A stretch of DNA of 64,000 nucleotides, taken from contig NZ_JAEMXM010000007.1 in NCBI RefSeq assembly GCF_016482785.1, positions 62,001 to 126,000 of the forward strand, in the 5' to 3' direction. How positions within the stretch are numbered: position 1 is the stretch's first letter; each line of letters starts with the position of its first letter. Source of the stretch: Paenibacillus alkalitolerans. Its GTDB lineage: Bacteria; Bacillota; Bacilli; Paenibacillales; YIM-B00363. Shown one piece after another: positions 8,754 through 18,400 of the stretch. Under the pieces are notes generated by a model that worked only from the letters and a program-made list of their open reading frames with translations, did not search any database and was not told the origin of the DNA. Position numbers and translations under genes: made by a program.

Positions 8754-10004
8754 ATGACAGTCAGGGGCATCGCCTCTAAACTAGGTTTGCACATGAGCCC
8801 GGATTCTTGGCACAACTTCCGCTGCGACTTTTCGTCGGCGATGATATTCAGCGTGTTTAACGTCGTGTTCAACCAATTTTATTTGCCTTTCGCCATCCAA
8901 CAAGGCGCTTCCAACATCCAAGTCGGAATACTCGCGGCAGCCCCGGCCATCGGATTGTTTTTCTCGCCGCTGTGGGCAAGCTGGATAGAGAGAACGGGCA
9001 ACCCCAAACCGTTCGTCATTATTCCGAATTTCATTGCTCGCATATTGATTGTGCTTCCTGCGTTTTTCGGCGCGCCCTGGGTTTATGTGGCCACCGCTCT
9101 CATGTTCCACATGATGATGGGCATTCCCGCACCTGCCTACGCTTCATTAATGACGAGAATATATCCTCCGCAGCTGCGCGGAAGGATTATGGGTTACGTA
9201 CGCGTGCCTATGGTACTTATAATGATTCCATTAGCTTATGGGATCGGCGCATGGGCGGATAGTTCCGGCCCTGCGGGTCCGCTGCTGTTTGCCGTCGGCG
9301 CCGGCGTCGTTTCGTTGCTCGTCTTCCTTCCGGTCAAACAGTCCGAACCGCTCCCGCCGCAAGATGCGTCGCCAAAGAAGAGAGCATCTCTTAAAGAGCA
9401 ATGGAAGCTGGTGAAACAAAGCCGGCCGTTGGCCGTCTTTCTGATTGCGACGACGTTCGCGGGGTTCGGCAATATTTTGGCAGGGCCGCTTTATCAAATC
9501 ATTCAGGTGGAGAAGCTCGGCTTGTCGAACGCGGAAATCGGCTTGGCCCGCGTCGCTTACTTTTCTTGTCTGCTGATAACGTACCTCTTTGCAGGATGGG
9601 CCATTGACCGCTACTCCCCCGAACGGACGCTAACCTACGGACTCGGCGCGTTCGCCGCCGTTCCGATGCTGTACGGATTGTTCGGAAGCTATCCGTCCGT
9701 CATCGTTGCCAGCGGCATCCAAGGCATCGGCGACGCGATATGGGATATCGGTATCCTATCCTATGTGTTCCGCTTGGCGCCGGGCAGAGAGGCCGTCGTG
9801 TTCGGGCTGCACTTGATGCTGTTCGGCATCCGGGGAACGATCGGACCGCTGCTGAGCACCGGTCTTGCCGACACCCTTCCGCTATCTGCGATATTGCTGT
9901 TCGCGTCTCTTTGCGGGTGGATCGGGACGTTATGGTTTGTGATGGGCAACAAGTTGAACGCGAAGAACATGCGGGGCAATCCTCCGGCATCTCTTTCGGG
10001 GTAG
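8754..10004 (+). CDS. MFS transporter
   Basis: Major facilitator superfamily permease of 416 residues with about 12 hydrophobic segments. The central cytoplasmic loop is basic (PKKRASLKEQWKLVKQSRP) at about 205-225, which separates two six-helix halves. The N-terminus carries a short soluble stretch (DSWHNFRCDF) before the first helix. The substrate cannot be told from sequence. It is the first gene of the accessory block and reads away from radA, with its own promoter and a structured leader. Confidence 0.85.
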   Translation: MTVRGIASKLGLHMSPDSWHNFRCDFSSAMIFSVFNVVFNQFYLPFAIQQGASNIQVGILAAAPAIGLFFSPLWASWIERTGNPKPFVIIPNFIARILIVLPAFFGAPWVYVATALMFHMMMGIPAPAYASLMTRIYPPQLRGRIMGYVRVPMVLIMIPLAYGIGAWADSSGPAGPLLFAVGAGVVSLLVFLPVKQSEPLPPQDASPKKRASLKEQWKLVKQSRPLAVFLIATTFAGFGNILAGPLYQIIQVEKLGLSNAEIGLARVAYFSCLLITYLFAGWAIDRYSPERTLTYGLGAFAAVPMLYGLFGSYPSVIVASGIQGIGDAIWDIGILSYVFRLAPGREAVVFGLHLMLFGIRGTIGPLLSTGLADTLPLSAILLFASLCGWIGTLWFVMGNKLNAKNMRGNPPASLSG

Positions 10005-10149
10005 CGGATTACGATAACTTTGACGCCAAGTGTTTTTGGAGTTCACTTCCAATCAATCCGTAACTGGCCAGAATGTCTCGACAGCTTCTTCATTTGGCAT
10101 CATGCTGATTTTATATATCCAAATGTCATGGGAAGCAATCGCGCTTTTA

Positions 10150-10347
10150 TTACTCAACGATTCGCCATTGGGTGTCATCCGCGTTAACCGAATCCATCGA
10201 TACTAAGTCTGCTCCCATTGTGTTTAAAATTTCAATAACACGATTTTTATGATCATTTGAAACTTGAATTTTTAGCAATATGATTATTGATCCTACTATG
10301 ACAACGAACAAAAGCACAGTGATCCTAAACCACTTTTTCTTAAACAT
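10150..10347 (-). CDS. small single-pass membrane protein next to an Rhs remnant
   Basis: 65 residues: basic N-terminus (MFKKKWFR), one long hydrophobic segment at about 9-28, then a polar tail ending DTQWRIVE. A GGGGA-type ribosome binding site precedes the ATG. It starts 14 bases after the stop of the orphan Rhs tip at 10362, the position where Rhs immunity genes usually sit. No family is recognised. It may be a leftover immunity gene, a small regulator, or a truncated protein. Confidence 0.5.
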   Translation of the reverse strand: MFKKKWFRITVLLFVVIVGSIIILLKIQVSNDHKNRVIEILNTMGADLVSMDSVNADDTQWRIVE

Positions 10348-10361
10348 CTCTTGATTCCCCT

Positions 10362-10730
10362 TTAATACGTCGAAGAATTCTCAATATCCCCCTTATACGT
10401 ATCCTCACTCACAAAGCGCCCGATTTCCGGCTGGTAGTAGCGTGCACGTGCGTAGGTGAGGCCGCTATTAAAATCATACCCTAATCCGGTGTAGCCGAAA
10501 AGGTTGTCCGGTCCCGGCCAGTTCGGGTCGAATTTCTTCGCTTCGAGCGGGATGCCGAATTCGTCGTAATGGTAGCGCGACGACATGCGGCCGTCTTGCT
10601 CGATCAAACCGAGCGTGCTGCCGAGCGCGTCGGACAAGTACCACAGCGTCTTCGGTGTGACGCCCTCTTCCGCGCCGCCCGCACCCGGGGTCGGTTCCCA
10701 ACCGTTATCCGGATCATGCGCCGTATAGCT
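10362..10730 (-). pseudogene. orphan Rhs C-terminal tip (fragment)
   Basis: In frame from about 10730 it encodes the last part of the Rhs core (DPDNGWEPTPG, WYLSDALGSTLG, GYTGLGYDFNSGLTYARARY, GRFVSEDTYKGDI), nearly identical to the intact Rhs protein at 15413-21316. After KGDI it ends with the short tail ENSSTY and a stop, where the intact protein continues into a lipase-like domain. The upstream Rhs body is missing; sequence similarity stops near 10730. This is a displaced tip left by recombination between Rhs copies. Confidence 0.85.
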
Positions 10731-10785
10731 ACAGAAACGGCATATTCGCCATCAATACTGAACCGGCCCCACACTTTCCGAAATC

Positions 10786-11130
10786 TTATAATATTATTTT
10801 TTTGCTTTGATTCTTCGCCCCCCACTCACACAACTCCTCCAAAACTGGTAACAAAGTTTCCGCTTTCTCCGTGAGACTGTATTCGACTTTAGGGGGAACT
10901 TGAGGATACTCTTTCCGTTTCACCATACCGTCTGTCTCCAGTTCTTTCAATTGTGCACTCAATGTTTTGTAAGTAATGGCGCCTATCCGTCTTTTCAGGT
11001 CATTAAAGCGAACCGTTTGGTTTTCTGCCAGAAGGTAAATAATAAGCAATTTCCACTTACCGCCAATCACAGACAAGGTGTAACCAAAAGGTGTCTCTTT
11101 AATATTACCCTTATAGTCAGCCACGCTCAT
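10786..11130 (-). CDS. HxlR-family transcriptional regulator
   Basis: Winged-helix DNA-binding protein, 114 residues from the preferred ATG at 11130. The HxlR signature is clear: GGKWKLLIIYLLAENQTVRF, FNDLKRRIGAIT, and LKELETDGMVKR. The ATG at 11130 (MSVADYKG) is preferred over the upstream ATG at 11163 because AAAGGATAG precedes it and because the longer start would run into the putative operator. It is divergent from the ridA remnant and arginase-family gene and probably controls them. Members often answer to electrophiles or redox stress through a Cys; a single Cys lies near the C-terminus. Confidence 0.88.
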   Translation of the reverse strand: MSVADYKGNIKETPFGYTLSVIGGKWKLLIIYLLAENQTVRFNDLKRRIGAITYKTLSAQLKELETDGMVKRKEYPQVPPKVEYSLTEKAETLLPVLEELCEWGAKNQSKKIIL

Positions 11131-11149
11131 GTTTACACTATCCTTTCGG

Positions 11150-11178
11150 GTAGTACCTATCAAAATAGTGCGTACTAC
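11150..11178. promoter_or_regulatory. inverted repeat, likely HxlR operator
   Basis: GTAGTAC (11150-11156) and GTACTAC (11172-11178) form a perfect 7-base inverted repeat with centres 22 bases apart, in the divergent gap between the HxlR gene and ridA remnant. This spacing suits an HxlR dimer. Confidence 0.55.
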
Positions 11179-11234
11179 TTAATAATTTGTGCTCAGTTTA
11201 TACTAATCTTACTTTGAAGTAAAGGAGAGGGACT

Positions 11235-11506
11235 ATGGTTAATATCAAAACCTGTGATCACGGTCTTTGGGATCACGGCATTTCCCAAGATTACAGTGTT
11301 AACGGCACTATCTACGTTTTGGTGTCTCGAGATCAAACCTTGTTTATGTGGAGATCTATCTGACTAACGCGAAAGGGCATTTCAAGCCCGTCGTCGGGTT
11401 GTTCAAGGAATACGTGGGACAACACCGGCCGGCCGGCAGTCTCATTGGCGTGACCGATCTGGCCTTCCCTGAGCAATTGATCGAAATCCGCGTGATCTTA
11501 CTTTGA
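11235..11506 (+). pseudogene. RidA-family remnant (internal deletion and frameshift)
   Basis: The first part, from ATG 11235, reads IKTCDHGLWDHGISQDYSVN and NGTIYV, typical of the RidA/YjgF enamine deaminase N-terminus. Its frame closes at an early stop. A different frame from 11348 reads VEIYLTNAKGHFKPVVGLF and then HRPAGSLIGV with AFPEQLIEI, the RidA C-terminus. About 35-40 central residues are missing. A normal ribosome binding site precedes the ATG. The RidA identity rests on these two end segments. Confidence 0.75.
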
Positions 11507-11522
11507 GTTAAGGAGAGAAAAA

Positions 11523-12380
11523 ATGACCGACAAGACAATCCGTCTTCTAATGCCGCAATGGCAAGGAGGAAATAACCCTAACTATGCTTTTGGAGCCGAA
11601 CTGCTGGCTTGGCTGGCTCCGGACAATGATCAACCTCTTATTAAAGTTCCAGTTCAAGCTTATGATGGAACGCCGCTTGTTTACGAGAACGGTACGTATG
11701 GAAGAAAACACCTCCTTGCACAATTAGAGGCTGCTCAGTATATACTTAAGGCTCATAAGCCGGATCGCATTGTCATGTTTGGCGGTGATTGCTTAGTCGA
11801 ACAAGCCCCGTTTGCCTATCTGAATGAACGGTACGGTGGGGAATTAGGTTTAATTTGGATCGATGCTCACACCGATTTGGCAAGAATAGTAGGGTATGAC
11901 TATGGACATACATTACCGCTCGGGAACCTACTGGGAGAAGGAGATGAAGAGTTCGCAAAACATGTGAATATCCCTCTTAGACCTGAACATGTCTTTATCG
12001 CGGGACTAAATTCTCCTACTGAACAAGATGTTGAAATCATTCAAAGACTGGGTATTAAAACTGCCGGAACCCAAGAGTTAATGAACAGTACTGAATCTGT
12101 AAAAGAGTGGATTAATGAATACGGCATTAAGCATCTGGCTATTCACCTTGATTTAGATGTGCTTGACCCGAAGGCATTTCGTTCGTTATTATTCGCCAAC
12201 CCTGCAACGCCTTATGATTTTTCTGCCGCTGGAACCATGCAATTGCCTCAACTGCTTTATTTGATTCAAGAACTATCTGAAGAGACCGATGTCGTTGGAT
12301 TAGGTATAACGGAGCATATGCCGTGGGATGCTATTAATTTGAAGAATCTGCTTGGAGAAATACCAATTCTAAATAAATGA
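11523..12380 (+). CDS. arginase/agmatinase-family (ureohydrolase) protein
   Basis: Binuclear manganese hydrolase fold, 285 residues. Metal-site motifs are GGDC (87-90), DAHTD (114-118) and DLDVLDP (about 220-226). The first motif is GGDH in classical arginases; Cys at the His position marks a divergent subfamily, so the substrate (arginine, agmatine, or another guanidino compound) is uncertain. Ribosome binding site AAGGAGAG. It lies 16 bases after the ridA remnant, and the base sequence ahead of both genes (ATCTTACTTTGA, then AAGGAGAG) is duplicated. The HxlR regulator is divergent. Codon use is more AT-rich than the flanking Rhs DNA. Confidence 0.85.
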   Translation: MTDKTIRLLMPQWQGGNNPNYAFGAELLAWLAPDNDQPLIKVPVQAYDGTPLVYENGTYGRKHLLAQLEAAQYILKAHKPDRIVMFGGDCLVEQAPFAYLNERYGGELGLIWIDAHTDLARIVGYDYGHTLPLGNLLGEGDEEFAKHVNIPLRPEHVFIAGLNSPTEQDVEIIQRLGIKTAGTQELMNSTESVKEWINEYGIKHLAIHLDLDVLDPKAFRSLLFANPATPYDFSAAGTMQLPQLLYLIQELSEETDVVGLGITEHMPWDAINLKNLLGEIPILNK

Positions 12381-12392
12381 AGTCATTAAAGA

Positions 12393-12430
12393 GGAACGCT
12401 TGCTCCTTAACGGGAGCGGGCGTTCCACTT
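12393..12430 (+). terminator. hairpin after the arginase-family gene
   Basis: Arms GGAACGC-TTGCTCC and GGGAGCG-GGCGTTCC with a five-base loop, 12 bases after the stop. The T-run is weak (ACTTTG). Confidence 0.55.
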
Positions 12431-12544
12431 TGTCGTTCCACGTGTTGCAAAGCGCTAGCTTTTACTGCCGTTTCAATAGATCCAGTAATTGAACAAGATT
12501 TGCACGGTCTCCGCTATTGTCGTGATGACATATATTAGATTCCT

Positions 12545-13162
12545 CTACTGATAGAGGCTTGAAGTGTCTGCTAAGTTATAAGAAAGCGTATTGGTCTGAA
12601 CAGCGTGGTAGGTCACCTTAAAATCCAGCGGCATCAATCCGGCAAGCGACATATTCGTATGCGAGAAGACGAAATCGCCGGTCGCCAAGTTTACCGGATC
12701 GAAATCTTCCGCGAGCGGATGTCCTTCCTTGTTCGCGTACGCTTCCTCGATACGCTCGATGTCCGTATTGTCGATATTGCCGGCCGATTGCGGCTGCGAA
12801 ATAAGCACGACCGCATCTTTATCCAGCTGGCCGTCTTCGCAGCGTTTGAGCTCTTGGTCGTTGAATTGAGCAATTTTGACAACGTTCGCCGCGTAATACA
12901 ACGCCGCGATGTGCGCCCAGTTTACGCCCCAGATGTTCGCTTTGTATTTCAGCACTTCGAGCAATTCTGAATAACCAGACGTCTTGCCGTCTAACGGACG
13001 CTTCGTCATAGCCCGAATATGCGCGAGTTGATATAGGGGCAGCTCCACTTCCACTTCCCACTCGCCTACATAATCCTCCGGTGCGCTGCTCGCCGGAAAT
13101 TCCGGGAAGTAGTTGCTGACGGAAATGTCCCGGGACCACGTACGCTGCCTGTTGACGGGCAC
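12545..13162 (-). pseudogene. Rhs N-terminal region fragment
   Basis: Encodes about 205 residues matching residues about 205-410 of the intact Rhs protein (SGYFPEFPASS-like, ANIWGVNWAHIAALYY, SAGNIDNTDIERIEEAYANK, ATGDFVFSHTNMSLAG). Two in-frame deletions are visible against the intact copy: DDVSKAGI and EICMGF are absent. There is no signal peptide and the end (VQTNTLSYN) is unrelated to Rhs. The fragment lacks a sensible start or secretion signal and is very likely not functional. Confidence 0.85.
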
Positions 13163-13164
13163 AT

Positions 13165-13381
13165 TTTCTTAAGAAACATGGTGTTTCCTTACGGGAATTA
13201 TCCCGGCTTAGCGACTTCCACCACGCAACTTTAAGCGAACTCGATTAGCTTAGGCCGCATTGAAAGAATTGCGGATGCTTTCGATATCAGGGACATACGT
13301 GAAATTATCGATCTATACGTTTCTCACGGTAAGCTTGTTTGGATTCAGTCGCCCGATTCATTCGGCACTGGGTGGGGGTAA
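13165..13381 (+). pseudogene. XRE-type helix-turn-helix regulator remnant
   Basis: In one frame from about 13165 the DNA reads KKHGVSLRELSRLSDFHHAT then LSEL and a stop at 13246. In another frame from 13238 it reads ISLGRIERIADAFDIRDIRE and on to a stop at 13381. Joined, these give the two halves of a Cro/CI-type domain with a frameshift and a small deletion between them. The remnant is sandwiched between two Rhs fragments on the other strand. Function is lost if this reading is right. Confidence 0.55.
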
Positions 13382-14541
13382 AAACAACGACCCTCACGCG
13401 CGTAAGTGAGACCGCTATTGAAATCATACCCTAATCCGGTGTAGCCGAAAAGATTATCCGGGCCCGGCCAGTTCGGGTCGAATTTCTTCGTGTCGAGCGG
13501 GATGCCGAATTCGTCGTAATGGTAGCGCGACGACATGCGTCCGTCTTGCTCGATCAAGCCGAGCGTGCTGCCGAGTGCGTCGGTCAAGTACCACAGCGTT
13601 TTCGGGGTGACGCCCTCTCCCGCGCCGCCCGCACCCGGGGTCGGTTCCCAACCGTTGTCCGGGTCATACGCCGGGAGGTACGTATACGAGACGCGATCTC
13701 CGCCTGCGCCGTAGACGAACGTTTCTTTCCACTTCGTCGGGTCCGCTTAGGTGATTTGAATCGGTTCCGGAAGCGCCATGCTCACGTCGTTCGTGTAATG
13801 GAACTCCCAGTGCTTCTTCTTGTATTGCAGCTCCCAACCGTCGCGCGGTCCAAACGGGTGGTCCGTCGGATATTCTCCGTTAACTGGATCGCATTTCTTC
13901 GCGAGCCCCGGAGGAACGAAGCCCGGTGGTACGACGTGGTCACACTTATCGCTCTTTCTACCGTTGCCGTTGCCGTTCCCATTTCCGTTACCATTGCCAT
14001 TGCCGTTTCCTTTTCCGTTGCCGCGTCCGTTCGGTCCATGCTTCACGTCGACGATCATGGACACGCGGTTTCCGTCGCCGTCGTACGCATAACGGGTGAT
14101 GTCCCCGACATCGTTGATGTGCTGCGTCAGCCGGTTCGCGCCGTTCCACGTATATTGCTCAAGAACCTCAGGTACCGCCGGCTCGGACATCAATGCGAAT
14201 GCCAACGGATCGTACACGTCCGTATACACCGCAGGCGCCACCGCTTCATCGTACACGGAAGCCGCGACCGTCAATGTCGGATCCGCTTGTCCGAGCACCC
14301 CGATCACCTGCAGCACGTTGCCTCGTAAATCATAGGTATAGTCTTTGTAGTCGAGGCCGTTTTGCCAGTGGATCAATTGGTCGCCCGCGTTGTACGTGTA
14401 CTCTTCCAAGTCGAGCAAGTCGCCCCACACCGTCGACTTCGCCAAACGGTTGCCGACTTTGTCGTACGTGTAGTTCGTCGTGATGAGCGACGCCGGGTCG
14501 CCGAAGTTGTATTTGTTCACCGTGACGAGCTGGTTGAGCGC
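13345..14541 (-). pseudogene. Rhs repeat/core fragment with a nonsense codon
   Basis: Starts abruptly at about 14541 in the middle of the Rhs repeat region (ALNQLVTVNKYNFGDP) and tracks the intact copy to the core (LIEQDGRMSSRYHYDEFGIP, DFNSGLTYAR). One GAA codon of the intact copy (in ITEADP) is TAA here near 13747. After TYAR the frame diverges to a short unrelated tail. It contains the same Gly-Asn repeat as the intact gene with a slightly different length. No start or signal peptide. Confidence 0.88.
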
Positions 14542-14700
14542 TCAAATTGGATTCGTGTACCTCGATCTGTGCGTTTGCCTCCAGCTTCCTTCGGATTCCG
14601 CCTCACAGCGGACACCCTTGCTCTTGGCTAATGGTAGGCGCTTGCCAGCCCCCATTCCGGACTTTCACCGTAGAGATAACGCCCATGCTGGGCGTACAAG
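14542..14700. other. unassigned insert between Rhs fragment and terminator
   Basis: The DNA switches at 14541/14542 from Rhs sequence to about 160 bases unlike the surroundings, with the run CACCCTTGCTCTTGGCTAAT and, further on, GCCCATGCTGGGCGTAC. It has no convincing gene. It resembles the end of a mobile element of unknown type; I could not name it. Confidence 0.3.
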
Positions 14701-14701
14701 A

Positions 14702-14740
14702 AAACCACAATGCGATGGTCAATCACATTGTGGTTTAGTT
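14702..14740 (-). terminator. terminator after the putative immunity gene
   Basis: Arms AAACCACAATG (14702-14712) and CATTGTGGTTT (14726-14736), 13-base loop. T-rich on both sides (minus TTTTCTTG, plus AGTTTTTCT), so it may work in both directions. Confidence 0.7.
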
Positions 14741-14749
14741 TTTCTACCT

Positions 14750-15376
14750 CTAATCTAATCTGCTCGAAATTCCTGCCATAATGTCAATTTCAAATTTCTC
14801 TTCAGGTATGCCCAATTCTCTAGTAGTGTACAGAATATACCGAGATGAAGTCCCCGCTGGTTCGAGCACCACCCAGTTATTAACCTTTTTAACCCCAAGT
14901 CCTGCAATCTTGCGTGTTTGAATATCAACCGGGATGTACTTCTCCTCTCCCGAGCCAACATCCTTTAGATAAAGTTGAGCACGACTGTTTCTTTGGAACA
15001 AGTTAATTAATTCGATTCGATATTCATACTTCCCATCCTCGGTAATCTTTAATGTATCACTGGCGATTTTTTCCTTCATCCAACCATGTGAATTGACACT
15101 GTGAATTAAGGAGGCGGAAAGCAACGTTAGTAGTAACAGTCCAGAAAAGAAACCTACATAAACTGCTGAGCTTGTCGGAGTCCAACCTTTTACCGATAAT
15201 ATAGTATACAAAATGGCTAATACAAGAACTGGGACACCAGCACCAATTAATATAGTTGTGCCTATAATATCCATCATCCGTTGAAAATATGCGGTGGAAC
15301 CTACAAAAAACCATATAAGTGATGAGATGCTAAAAAGTATTAGCACTACCGTTAGTAACCGTAACCACAAGTGCAT
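14750..15376 (-). CDS. membrane protein, candidate immunity to the Rhs lipase-like toxin
   Basis: 208 residues. Hydrophobic segments near 5-25, 38-60 and 75-95 (three or four passes), then a soluble C-terminal half of about 105 residues rich in beta-prone sequence (KYEYRIELINLF, SRAQLYLKDVG). A strong GGGGGG-type ribosome binding site precedes the ATG. It starts 36 bases after the Rhs stop and ends at a terminator, the classic place for an immunity gene. A membrane protein is a sensible partner for a toxin that attacks lipids. No family recognised; the immunity role is inferred from position and topology. Confidence 0.6.
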   Translation of the reverse strand: MHLWLRLLTVVLILFSISSLIWFFVGSTAYFQRMMDIIGTTILIGAGVPVLVLAILYTILSVKGWTPTSSAVYVGFFSGLLLLTLLSASLIHSVNSHGWMKEKIASDTLKITEDGKYEYRIELINLFQRNSRAQLYLKDVGSGEEKYIPVDIQTRKIAGLGVKKVNNWVVLEPAGTSSRYILYTTRELGIPEEKFEIDIMAGISSRLD

Positions 15377-15412
15377 ACCCGCCCCCCCTTTGCTTATAGT
15401 ACCATTCTGCTA

Positions 15413-18400
15413 TTATTTCTTTAATACTGGTTCAATATAATTTTCCCAGATATCAATATTGCTGTGCATGTTTGAATGAGCTCCAATTCTTGTTCCCGTC
15501 TCGGCATCTTTAGCACGTACGTTATCTGCGTTCTTAAATTTTCGGGTAAAAGTATATCCCAGTAACCACCATCTACCTCCCAAGTCGCTTTGTACGATAT
15601 CCCTATTATTATACACATTAATATGTTGCCCAACCTCGGTTTCTAGTTGATACTCCCTCACTGGAGTTGCGATGGTTATTAAAGTATCCACTTCCAAACC
15701 TTTTTCCTCCAGTAGATTTGCCAACATTATAGCCACATTCCCTCCATGACTATGACCTACCAATCTAATGGGTTCATCCGGGTTTTCCTTATGCCACTCA
15801 TATACCTTCGTTGCAAAATACTCCGCCGCCTCCGAACGAGCACCTTTAGAATTACCACCGGACCAATTTAATTTCTCACTTGACTCTTGAAATAAGTCCT
15901 CAACATAATCAACAAAATCATCGGTCCAAGTATCTCCATCTGAGAATGTACCATGAATCAGCCAAACTTTATGTCCGCTAGGGTCGGTAAAAATTATTGG
16001 ATTATTATGAACATAAGCATAACCATTCTGACTCTGCGGACTCCAAATATCCCCCTTATACGAATCCTCACTCACAAACCGCCCGATTTCCGGCTGGTAG
16101 TAGCGAGCGCGCGCATAGGTGAGACCACTATTGAAATCATACCCTAATCCGGTGTAGCCGAAAAGATTGTCCGGTCCCGGCCAGTTCGGGTCGAATTTCT
16201 TCGCGTCGAGCGGGATGCCGAATTCGTCGTAATGGTAACGAGACGACATGCGGCCGTCTTGCTCGATCAAGCCGAGCGTGCTGCCCAACGCGTCGGTCAA
16301 GTACCACAGCGTCTTCGGGGTAACACCCGGTTCCGCTCCGCCGTCTCCCGGGGTCGGTTCCCAACCGTTGTCGGGGTCGTACGCCGGAAGGTACGTGTAC
16401 GAGACGCGTTCCCCGCCTGCGCCGTAGACGAACGTTTCTTTCCACTTCGTCGGGTCCGCTTCGGTGATTTGGATCGGCTCCGGCAGTGCCATGCTCACAT
16501 CGTTCGTGTAATGGAACTCCCAGTGCTTCTTCTTATGCTGCAACTCCCAGCCGTCGCGTGGTCCGAACGGATGGTCCGTCGGATATTCCCCGTTGACCGG
16601 ATCGCATTTCTTCGCAAGCCCCGGCGGCACAAAGCCCGGCGGTACGACGTGGTCGCACTCGCTCTTGTTTCCGTTTCCGTTGGCATTACCATTACCATTT
16701 CCGTTACCATTGCCGTTTCCTTTTCCGTTGCCGCGTCCGTTCGGGCCATGCTTTACGTCCACGATCATCGACACGCGGTTTCCGTCGCCGTCGTACGCGT
16801 AACGGGTGATGTCCCCGATATCGTTGATGTGCTGTGTCAGACGATTTGCGCCGTTCCACGTATATTCCTCGAGCACTTCCGGAACTCCCGGTTCGGACAT
16901 CAGCATTTCGGCCAGCGGATCATACACATCCGTATACACCGAAGGCGTCACCGATTCGTCGTACACGGAGGCCGCTACCGTCAGTGTCGGATCGGCTTGT
17001 CCGAGCACCCCGATCACTTGCAGCACGTTGCCTCTTAAATCGTAGGTATAATCTTTATAGTCGAGGCCGTTTTGCCAGTGGATCAATTGGTCGCCCGCGT
17101 TGTACGTGTACTCTTCCCGATCGACCAGGTCGCCCCACGCGGTGGACTTCGCCAAGCGGTTGCCGACTTTGTCGTACGTGTAGTTCGTCGTAATGAGCGA
17201 CCCCGGATCGCCGTGGTTGTATTTGTTTGCGGTGACAAGCTGGTTGAGCGCGTCGTACGCATATTCGGACACGACACGGCTTTCCGCGTTGTCGTCCTCG
17301 TCGCCGCCGCCTTCGATGCGCTCCATGTTCGTGCGGTTGCCGACCGGGTCGTATGCGTAGATGAGCTGCTCTACCGCGTGACCGTACTGATTCTTATGCG
17401 TCAACTCAAGCAGCTGGCCGAGCGCGTCGTAGCGGTACGTGCTGACTGCGCCTGTCGGGAGCGATTTCTCCGTCAGCAGCCCGCGCGCATCGTACGTATA
17501 TGACGTGCGGCGGCCGGAGCCGTCGATGACGCCGACGATGCGGTCCAGCAGGTCGACGTCGTACGTGACGACGCTGCCGTCCGGATACGCCATGCTCTTG
17601 CGCTGCCCGTTCTCGGTCCACGAGTAGCCGATCGTCTGGCCGCGCGAATCGGTCACGCTCGTCAATCGCGACAATGCGTCATATGCATAGGTCGTCGTAC
17701 CCGTGGAGTCGGTCATCGATGTGCGTCGGCCGAGTTTGTCGTACGTGTACGAAACCGAAGCGCCGTCGTGGTACGCAATGCCGGTCAACCGGTTCGCCAA
17801 ATCGTAGTTGTATGCCGTGGCGGTCTGATCCGGATGCGTCACGGATGTAACGTTGCCCATGCCGTCGTACAGCATTTCGGTCACTTTGCCGAGCGGATCG
17901 ATTTGCGACTTTAAGCGGCTGAGCAAGTCGTATTCGTACTCCGTTACCCGGCCTTCCGCGTCCGTCTTCGTCCGCAAGTTGCCGACCGCGTCATACGTGT
18001 ACCTCGTTGCGTCGCCTTTCGCGTTGATGACCGCTTCCAGACGGCCTAACGCGTCGTAGTCGTAGACCGTTATCTGTCCCTTCGCATCCTTCACGCTAGT
18101 AATGCGGTCCATCTCGTCATAGCCGAATTCGGTGACGGCGCCCGATGCGTCGGTAATCGTCTTCACGCGTCCGATCTCATCGTACGTATACGTCGTCGGC
18201 GATCCGGACTCATCGCGCGACACTTTCACCCGGCCGAGCTCGTCGCGCTCCATCGCCGTTCGATTGCCGAGCGGGTCGACGGTCGCCACGAGCAAGCCGC
18301 GGTCGTCGTACTCCATCGCCCAGATCGCACCGTTTGGCTTCTTCACGCTTGTCAGACGGCCCGCCCTGTCGTAGCCGTACTCCGTCGCTTGGCCGAGCGC

